DNA of 64,000 bases, taken from Opitutia bacterium. GTDB taxonomy: Bacteria > Verrucomicrobiota > Verrucomicrobiia > Opitutales > Opitutaceae. Both the position numbers and the translations under genes were made by a program. Numbering within the stretch: position 1 is the stretch's first letter; every line of letters starts with the position of its first letter. The notes beneath the pieces are model-generated. The model did not search any database. It saw only the letters and a list, made by a program, of their open reading frames with translations, and had not been told where the DNA came from. Positions 59,290-64,000 of the stretch are shown piece after piece. The stretch spans positions 1 through 64,000 of the forward strand of contig JACPIS010000001.1 in assembly GCA_016187925.1 (NCBI GenBank), read 5' to 3'.

Positions 59290-60777
59290 ATGAGAATAAC
59301 GGCCAGAAGTATCGGCAAGTATCTCGCTGTGGTTGCGGCTCTCGCCGCGCTGGGCTCTCTGAGCTCGTTGCGCGCCGAGGAAGCGGCTGCGGCTGTTCCC
59401 AAGATGTCGGACCTTAGTTCCCTGCGCGTCGGTCTCGACACGGTCTGGGTGCTCGTCACCGCCATGCTCGTGTTCTTCATGAACGCGGGTTTCGCTCTCG
59501 TCGAGAGCGGCATGTGCCAGGCGAAAAACTGCGTCAACATTCTGGCGAAGAACTTCATCGTGTTCGCCGCCTCCACCGTTTCCTTCTGGGTAATCGGCTG
59601 GGGTCTCATGTTCGGCGACGGCAATCCGTGGGTCGGTACGCAGGGTCTCTTCTTCCTGGGCGGCGCGGACAATTCCCCCGCGCTGGGCGACGCCTACATG
59701 GCGATGAATCCCTTCTCCGCGACCAAGTACGAAGGCGTCTATGGCGCGATCAACTGGACGCCGGTGCCGCTCTGGGCGAAGTTCTTCTTCCAACTCGTGT
59801 TCGCCGGCACCGCCGCGACCATCGTGTCGGGCGCGGTGGCCGAGCGCATCAAGTTCACGGCGTTCCTGATGTTCAGCTTCCTGCTGGTCGCCGTCATCTA
59901 CCCGATCTCGGGTCACTGGATCTGGGGCGGCGGCATTCTCGGCGCGAATAATTTCCGCGATTTCGCGGGCTCGACCGTCGTCCACTCCGTGGGCGGCTGG
60001 GCCGCCCTCGCGGGCATCCTCGTGCTCGGGCCGCGCCACGGCCGCTACAAGGACGGCAAGATCACTCCGATCCCCGGTCACAACATGACCTCCTCGGCGC
60101 TTGGCGTGTTCATCCTCTGGCTCGGCTGGTTCGGCTTCAACCCGGGCTCGACCATGGCCGCGATGGACGGCACCGCGATCTCCCACGTGCTGGTGAACAC
60201 CAACATGGCCGCCGCCACCGGTTCGCTCTGCGCGCTCATCACGGCGTGGATCATCAAGGGCAAGCCCGAGCTCGGCATGATTCTCAACGGCTGCTTGGCC
60301 GGTCTCGTCGCCATCACCGCGCCCTGCGCGTTCGTGACGATCTCCTCCGGCGCCATCATCGGTGCGATCGGCGGCGTGCTCGTCGCCCTCGGCGTGATCT
60401 TCTTCGACAAGCTCAAGCTCGACGATCCGGTCAGCGCCCTCTCGGTGCACCTGGTCAACGGCATCTGGGGCACGCTCGCGCTGGGCCTTTTCTACCACGG
60501 CAAGGCCCAGTACGGTGACGGCGCCATCGCCAACACCGTCGCGGCGCTCGACACCGGTCTGACGCGCGGCGCGCAGTTCCTGGTCCAGCTCAAGGGCGTC
60601 CTGCTCGTGGGCGGCTTCGTCCTCGTGACCTCGCTGGTGTTCTGGTACATCATCAAGTTGATCGAGGGCGGCATCCGGGTCAGCACCCAGGAAGAGCACG
60701 ACGGCCTCGATGTGGGCGAGCACGGCGACGAAGCGTATCCGAACTTCGTGCCGAAGAGCACCACGCCCGAAGTCTGA
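59290..60777 (+). CDS. amt: Ammonium transporter
   Basis: The 495-residue inner membrane channel conducts ammonium/ammonia. A signal peptide-like N-terminus (YLAVVAALAALGSLSSLRAE) is followed by 11 expected helices. The first, LVTAMLVFFMNAGFALVESG, matches the Amt signature. The twin pore histidines lie in STVVHSVGGWAALAG and SVHLVNGIWGTLALG. The C-terminal tail includes YIIKLIEGGIRVSTQEEHDG. The ATG at 59290 fits the exported N-terminus. No glnK or glnB gene follows, unlike many bacteria; the gene is closed by two stem-loops including a strong terminator. Confidence 0.95.
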   Translation: MRITARSIGKYLAVVAALAALGSLSSLRAEEAAAAVPKMSDLSSLRVGLDTVWVLVTAMLVFFMNAGFALVESGMCQAKNCVNILAKNFIVFAASTVSFWVIGWGLMFGDGNPWVGTQGLFFLGGADNSPALGDAYMAMNPFSATKYEGVYGAINWTPVPLWAKFFFQLVFAGTAATIVSGAVAERIKFTAFLMFSFLLVAVIYPISGHWIWGGGILGANNFRDFAGSTVVHSVGGWAALAGILVLGPRHGRYKDGKITPIPGHNMTSSALGVFILWLGWFGFNPGSTMAAMDGTAISHVLVNTNMAAATGSLCALITAWIIKGKPELGMILNGCLAGLVAITAPCAFVTISSGAIIGAIGGVLVALGVIFFDKLKLDDPVSALSVHLVNGIWGTLALGLFYHGKAQYGDGAIANTVAALDTGLTRGAQFLVQLKGVLLVGGFVLVTSLVFWYIIKLIEGGIRVSTQEEHDGLDVGEHGDEAYPNFVPKSTTPEV

Positions 60778-60794
60778 GTCGCTTCAAAGTAAAC

Positions 60795-60818
60795 GGACAC
60801 GCGCCTCGGTGCGTGTCC
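60795..60818 (+). terminator. Stem-loop after amt
   Basis: GGACACGC and GCGTGTCC form an 8-bp stem 18 nt after the amt stop, just before the stronger terminator. Confidence 0.6.
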
Positions 60819-60827
60819 CTCCCTTCA

Positions 60828-60854
60828 GCGGCCGCCCTGTGCGGCCGCTTTTTT
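60828..60854 (+). terminator. Intrinsic terminator of amt
   Basis: GCGGCCGC pairs with GCGGCCGC around loop CCTGT, followed by six T. This is a textbook rho-independent terminator. Confidence 0.9.
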
Positions 60855-60884
60855 ATGCTCCGTCTGCCCGATGGAGGCCGGCGC

Positions 60885-61811
60885 TCAGCGCGAACCGTCG
60901 CCGTAGTCTTTTTTGCTGCGGTGGAACCAGCGGGAGATGCCGAACTCGGCGCGGAGCTTGGCGCCGGTGCCGGTGGTGGTGCCGTCGGGACCGAAGGTGG
61001 CGTGGAAGCCGAAGCCGATCAGCCAGCGGCCGCGCGAGTTGAACTTCAGTGAGCGCGGCAGATCCCACGCGATGCCGGGGCGGACGGTGAGGAAGGTCTG
61101 GTTGCCGTGGCCGATGAGCGTGGTCGTCTCGTAGCTGACCTCGAGCGTATAGTGGAACGGGTAGCGGTCGTAGACGAAACCGGGCGTGAGGATGACGCTG
61201 CTGCTGTGGGACTCGTTGCGGTCGAAGGAGCCGGGGACGGACGACTTGCTCAGGAGGTTGAGGCCGGTGTTGAGAAACACGACCAGGCCCGGGTAGCTGT
61301 CGATTTTTTTGCTGATGACGAAGTAGGGCGAGTAACGGTTGTAGCCGTTGGTCATGTCGATGGGCGGATGGCCGACGGGGAAATAGAGGTTCAGGCCGGC
61401 GCTGGTGTCGTAGCCCGGGACGAGCTTGTCGCGGAAGCCGTATTTGAAACCGAGCTGGACATCGCCGATGCCATTGCCGGGGTGGTCGGACTTGAGATGA
61501 TGATCGAGATACGGCTCGAGGAGGACGTTGAGTTCGGTGTGGTCGTTCACGCCCCAGCGGACACCGGTGGCGACACGCAGATAACTTCGGCTGGTGAAAT
61601 CGCCGAAGTGCGGATGGAAGACGAGGCGCACGGCGCCCTTGCGCTCGGTCTTGGGCAGGTCGGTGTTGAAGATGCCCTCGATCTTGCGGAGCTCGGGCTG
61701 GGCGGCGGTGGCGGCAGGTGCCGGCTGGGGCTCATCGGCGCGGGCCGAGACGGCGAGGAGCAGGAGGACGGGGAGGAGCCGGGACGGAGAGCGGAGCAGC
61801 GGAAGTGGCAT
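60885..61811 (-). CDS. Exported outer-membrane beta-barrel-like protein (paralog 1)
   Basis: The 308-residue product has signal peptide RLLPVLLLLAVSARA. A short Pro/Ala linker follows, then a beta-rich domain with alternating strands (YLRVATGVRWGVNDHTELNV, VQLGFKYGFRDKLVPGYDTS, GLVVFLNTGLNLLS, WLIGFGFHATFGPDGT). This looks like a small outer membrane barrel with no family name I can assign. It is clearly paralogous to the upstream gene: EGIFNTDLPKTERKGAVRLV aligns with RGIFDVELPRLDPPGTFSLH. It is last in the nif3-like/aroQ/nusG-like run, 99 nt after its paralog. The start at 61811 gives the signal peptide. Confidence 0.75.
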   Translation of the reverse strand: MPLPLLRSPSRLLPVLLLLAVSARADEPQPAPAATAAQPELRKIEGIFNTDLPKTERKGAVRLVFHPHFGDFTSRSYLRVATGVRWGVNDHTELNVLLEPYLDHHLKSDHPGNGIGDVQLGFKYGFRDKLVPGYDTSAGLNLYFPVGHPPIDMTNGYNRYSPYFVISKKIDSYPGLVVFLNTGLNLLSKSSVPGSFDRNESHSSSVILTPGFVYDRYPFHYTLEVSYETTTLIGHGNQTFLTVRPGIAWDLPRSLKFNSRGRWLIGFGFHATFGPDGTTTGTGAKLRAEFGISRWFHRSKKDYGDGSR

Positions 61812-61910
61812 GGGGTGGAGGCCGGCCGGGCGGCCGCGCGAGTTGGCAGCGAAGGAGGAGACTCGCCCCGGCAGGTTCAATCCTTATTCCCGCGGAGACT
61901 GTCCTACAGC

Positions 61911-62843
61911 CTAATGCTGCCGCGCCTCGAAAGCTCCGCGGATTTTGCCTAATACCTGCCGGAACGTGATCTCGGCCCGCACACGCGTACCGGTGGAAAA
62001 CTCGAATCCGTCCGGTCCCCACGTGGCGCGGGCGCCGAGGCCGACGATCCACTGCGTCTTGGAGTTGAGAGTGATTTTCCTGGGCACGAACCACAGCAGG
62101 CTGGGGCGCACGGTGAAGATATTTTGCGCATCGCGCCCGATCAGGGCGGTCGTCGTGTAGGTGGATTCGAGCGTCCACTTGACCTGGCCGAGGTCGTAGA
62201 TGCCGCCGGTGGTGAGCGAGAGCGAATCGCTGCGCGGGGTGTTGGCGCCGACACTGCCGTGCACAAAGGAGGTCTCGACGAGGTCCGCGCTCAAGCCGCC
62301 GAACAGCGTGACCTTGGGGTGGGCGGACAGGCGGTGCTCGACGACCGTGTAGGGAATGTAGTGGTTGCGTCCGTCGGTCAGGTCGGCGGGCGGCGAGCCG
62401 ACGGGGTAATCGACATTGAAGCCGATGCTCGTCTTGTAGTCGGTCCGCGGCCAGTCGGGGAAAAGATATTTCACGCCGCCGTGCAGCTGGCCGATGCCGT
62501 AGACGTGGTCGTCGCCGCCGCTCTTCAGGCCATGCGTGCCGTAGGTGGAGGCCTCGACATTGAAGCCCAGCCGGTCGTCGACCGCCCACGTCACGCCGAC
62601 GGGGACGCGCAGATAGTGGCGGTGCAGCAGGTCGCCGAAGCGGGGGTTGATGTGCAGGCTGAACGTGCCCGGTGGGTCGAGGCGTGGCAGCTCCACGTCG
62701 AAGATGCCGCGGATGCGCGTGAACAGTGTGGCCGGCGTGGCGACGTGCTTGATCTCGGTCTTCTCGGTCGGAACGGTGGTCTGGGCGGATGCGGCCGTTG
62801 CCAGGACAAGGGCGGCGAGAAGAAAAAGGAGACGGGGCGGCAT
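61911..62843 (-). CDS. Exported outer-membrane beta-barrel-like protein (paralog 2)
   Basis: The 310-residue product has signal peptide MPPRLLFLLAALVLATAASA. The mature beta-rich domain contains RIRGIFDVELPRLDPPGTFS, HYLRVPVGVTWAVDDRLGFN, SIGFNVDYPVGSPPADLTDG and FVPRKITLNSKTQWIVGLGA. It parallels the downstream paralog strand by strand (YFPVGHPPIDMTNG against DYPVGSPPADLTDG). It lies 10 nt after the NusG-like gene, an arrangement that may place it under that protein's antitermination. Exact function is unknown. Confidence 0.75.
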   Translation of the reverse strand: MPPRLLFLLAALVLATAASAQTTVPTEKTEIKHVATPATLFTRIRGIFDVELPRLDPPGTFSLHINPRFGDLLHRHYLRVPVGVTWAVDDRLGFNVEASTYGTHGLKSGGDDHVYGIGQLHGGVKYLFPDWPRTDYKTSIGFNVDYPVGSPPADLTDGRNHYIPYTVVEHRLSAHPKVTLFGGLSADLVETSFVHGSVGANTPRSDSLSLTTGGIYDLGQVKWTLESTYTTTALIGRDAQNIFTVRPSLLWFVPRKITLNSKTQWIVGLGARATWGPDGFEFSTGTRVRAEITFRQVLGKIRGAFEARQH

Positions 62844-62853
62844 CGTGTGTGGG

Positions 62854-63366
62854 TCAGGGCAGCGGCTGCAGGGATTCGAGCGGCAGGCGCACCAGCAGGC
62901 CCTGCTGCAGCACGTCGACAGACACGACGATTCCCCTCGGGTTCGCCGGATCGTCGACAAAACCTTCCAGCCCGTGCAGCGGTCCGCCGGAGACGCGCAC
63001 GCGCGTGCCCTTGCGGATGAGCGGGTGGAGCGCCGCCTCGTAGCCGGAGGCACACACGGCCTTCACGTCGCCCAATTGGGCAAGGAAGATGCTCTCGTTT
63101 TCGACCATCAGCGAGCGCACGAGCAGGTCCTGCTGGTAGATGCGGGTCTTTTTCTCCGGCGTGATCTGCGCGAAGACGTACCCGGGGAACAGCGGCTTGG
63201 TGAAAACCTTCTTCTGCGTGCCGTAGCGGCGGACGCTCTCGATCAGCGCGAGGTAGTGGTCGAACTTCTCGCGCACGAGCAGGTCGGCGAACTTCTTTTC
63301 GCAACGCGGCTTGGTATGGCAGACGAACCAGCGCGGCCCGTCGAAATCGGGGAGGTGCTGGGCCAT
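62854..63366 (-). CDS. NusG-family transcription antitermination protein (RfaH/UpxY-like paralog)
   Basis: The 170-residue product has an N-terminal NGN domain (PRWFVCHTKPRCEKKFADLL, then KPLFPGYVFAQITPEKKTRI). A C-terminal KOW-type segment follows (LIRKGTRVRVSGGPLHGLEG, then IVVSVDVLQQGLLVRLPLES). It is shorter and more diverged than housekeeping NusG and is not beside secE or ribosomal genes, so it is a specialised paralog like RfaH, UpxY or LoaP. Such paralogs are recruited to particular long operons. The nearest targets are the two paralogous envelope protein genes downstream. It starts 1 nt after the aroQ stop. Confidence 0.88.
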   Translation of the reverse strand: MAQHLPDFDGPRWFVCHTKPRCEKKFADLLVREKFDHYLALIESVRRYGTQKKVFTKPLFPGYVFAQITPEKKTRIYQQDLLVRSLMVENESIFLAQLGDVKAVCASGYEAALHPLIRKGTRVRVSGGPLHGLEGFVDDPANPRGIVVSVDVLQQGLLVRLPLESLQPLP

Positions 63367-63367
63367 G

Positions 63368-63889
63368 TCAACCGCGGGTCGGGACTCGCAAGGCGCGCGG
63401 CGCGGGTAGGGCGGAGCGGCCCGCTCCGCCGCGGCGCACCGGGCCGGTGCGCCCTGCCTCGGTCACGAGCAGGCGCAGCGCTTCGATGTAGCCCGGGAAA
63501 CCTTGGCCGCTGATCAGGGCGACGCATGCGGCGGCCGTGTACGAGTGGCGGCGGAATTTCTCGCGCTTCCTGATGTCCGAGATGTGCACCTCGACGGCCG
63601 GCAGCGGGGCGACGCTCTTCAGCGCATCGTGCAGCGCGATGCTCGTGTGCGTGTAGGCGCCGAAGTTGACGATGTAGCCCGCGATGCCCGCGTCGGCCAG
63701 AGCATGGATGCGGTCGATCAGCGCACCCTCGTGGCTGGACTGGAAGAACACGACGCCGACGCCGAGCCGCCGCGCTTCGGCGCGGATGAGTTTTTCGAGG
63801 TCCTTGAGCGTGGCCGTGCCGTAGATGTGCGGCTCGCGTTTGCCGAGGCGGTTGAGATTCGGGCCGTGGAGGATGGCGAATTTTTTCAC
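63368..63889 (-). CDS. aroQ: 3-dehydroquinate dehydratase, type II, with repeat-derived tail
   Basis: The enzyme converts 3-dehydroquinate to 3-dehydroshikimate in the shikimate pathway. The family markers are HGPNLNRLGKREPHIYG, QSSHEGALIDRIHALAD, VNFGAYTHTSIALHDAL and EVHISDIRKREKFRRHSY (catalytic His region), then ISGQGFPGYIEAL. Type II enzymes are usually ~145-150 residues. Here 173 residues are encoded because the palindromic repeat at 63405-63458 runs into the 3' end and gives an Arg/Gly/Ala-rich tail (RTGPVRRGGAGRSALPAPRA). The dodecamer-forming core is complete, so activity is probably kept. It lies 19 nt after the nif3-like gene. Confidence 0.93.
   Translation of the reverse strand: MKKFAILHGPNLNRLGKREPHIYGTATLKDLEKLIRAEARRLGVGVVFFQSSHEGALIDRIHALADAGIAGYIVNFGAYTHTSIALHDALKSVAPLPAVEVHISDIRKREKFRRHSYTAAACVALISGQGFPGYIEALRLLVTEAGRTGPVRRGGAGRSALPAPRALRVPTRG
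63405..63458. repeat. Family A palindromic element inside the aroQ 3' end
   Basis: It begins GGTAGGGCGG and ends CGCCCTGCC, with two perfect internal hairpins: GGCGGAGCG/CGCTCCGCC and GGCGCACC/GGTGCGCC. The same plan as 181-234. It is translated and extends AroQ. Confidence 0.72.
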
Positions 63890-63908
63890 AGGGAAAGAGG
63901 GGCGGGTA

Positions 63909-64000
63909 TCAGAGCGGGTTCTCGGTTTCGATGAACACCCAAGGCAGGCGGAATTTCCGGGCCAGCTCGGCGGCCAGCGCCTTCACGCCGAGAGTCTCGG
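63909..64000 (-). CDS. Nif3-like dinuclear metal centre protein, C-terminal end (partial)
   Basis: Only the last 29 or so residues are in the window: TLGVKALAAELARKFRLPWV, then FIETENPL and a stop. This matches the C-terminus of the Nif3/YbgI (DUF34) family, where a (T/S)xGVKALxxxLxxKFxxxxVFI pattern precedes the end. The gene begins beyond the right edge and leads the minus-strand run with aroQ. Confidence 0.7.
   Translation of the reverse strand, partial: ETLGVKALAAELARKFRLPWVFIETENPL

Overview
The DNA is GC-rich and gene-dense. It carries ten very long FtsX/MacB-type permeases of the acidobacterial duplicated orphan permease (ADOP) kind, a DUF1080 protein, a GH97 glycosidase and several short palindromic repeat families. 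This combination suggests a Verrucomicrobiota genome, most like Opitutaceae. That placement is inferred from gene content, not from a marker gene. No rRNA, tRNA, CRISPR array, transposase or prophage was found.

Layout. 1-2656: the end of an unknown gene, then a GH97 glycosidase bracketed by two ~100-bp inverted copies of a palindromic element. 2660-7583: a minus-strand set of HDOD-GAF protein, HTH-MBL hydrolase and hybrid sensor kinase. 7703-12345: DUF1080 protein, TolC-type outer membrane channel, M2 peptidase and a 72-residue membrane protein. 12513-20661: ABC ATPase plus three ADOPs. 20802-23468: two methyltransferases with repeat insertions in frame. 23734-36408: TPR protein, four ADOPs and a TPR/beta-propeller protein. 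36570-47558: DUF4097 protein, three ADOPs, a second ABC ATPase and an HlyD-type adaptor. 47737-51269: NtrY-like kinase, four-helix-bundle protein, NtrC-family response regulator and a small membrane protein. 51490-54922: a complete macA-macB set. 55106-64000: housekeeping genes (S10 peptidase, coaD, pgsA, pgpA, amt, aroQ, nif3-like), a NusG paralog and two paralogous envelope proteins.

Main observation. Six minus-strand transcription units have a good sigma-54 (-24/-12) promoter. Each also has the same inverted repeat, TCCC-N6-GGGA, centred 126-132 bp (one case 144 bp) upstream of the predicted start. The six are tolC, the 72-residue membrane protein, the ATPase/ADOP operon, the TPR-propeller/ADOP operon, the HlyD-ATPase unit, and the 97-residue membrane protein that precedes the response regulator and kinase. 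This layout is what an enhancer-binding protein requires, and the window encodes one (49500-50867) with a partner kinase. I propose a sigma-54-controlled envelope regulon in which one phosphorelay switches on TolC, an adaptor, ATPases, large ADOP arrays and small membrane proteins together, and also controls itself. The substrate and signal are unknown. Two further sigma-54-type promoters, without the TCCC/GGGA site, lie before a 102-residue membrane protein and amt.

Most genes here have no clear Shine-Dalgarno sequence. Starts were therefore chosen by signal peptides, family N-termini and promoter position.
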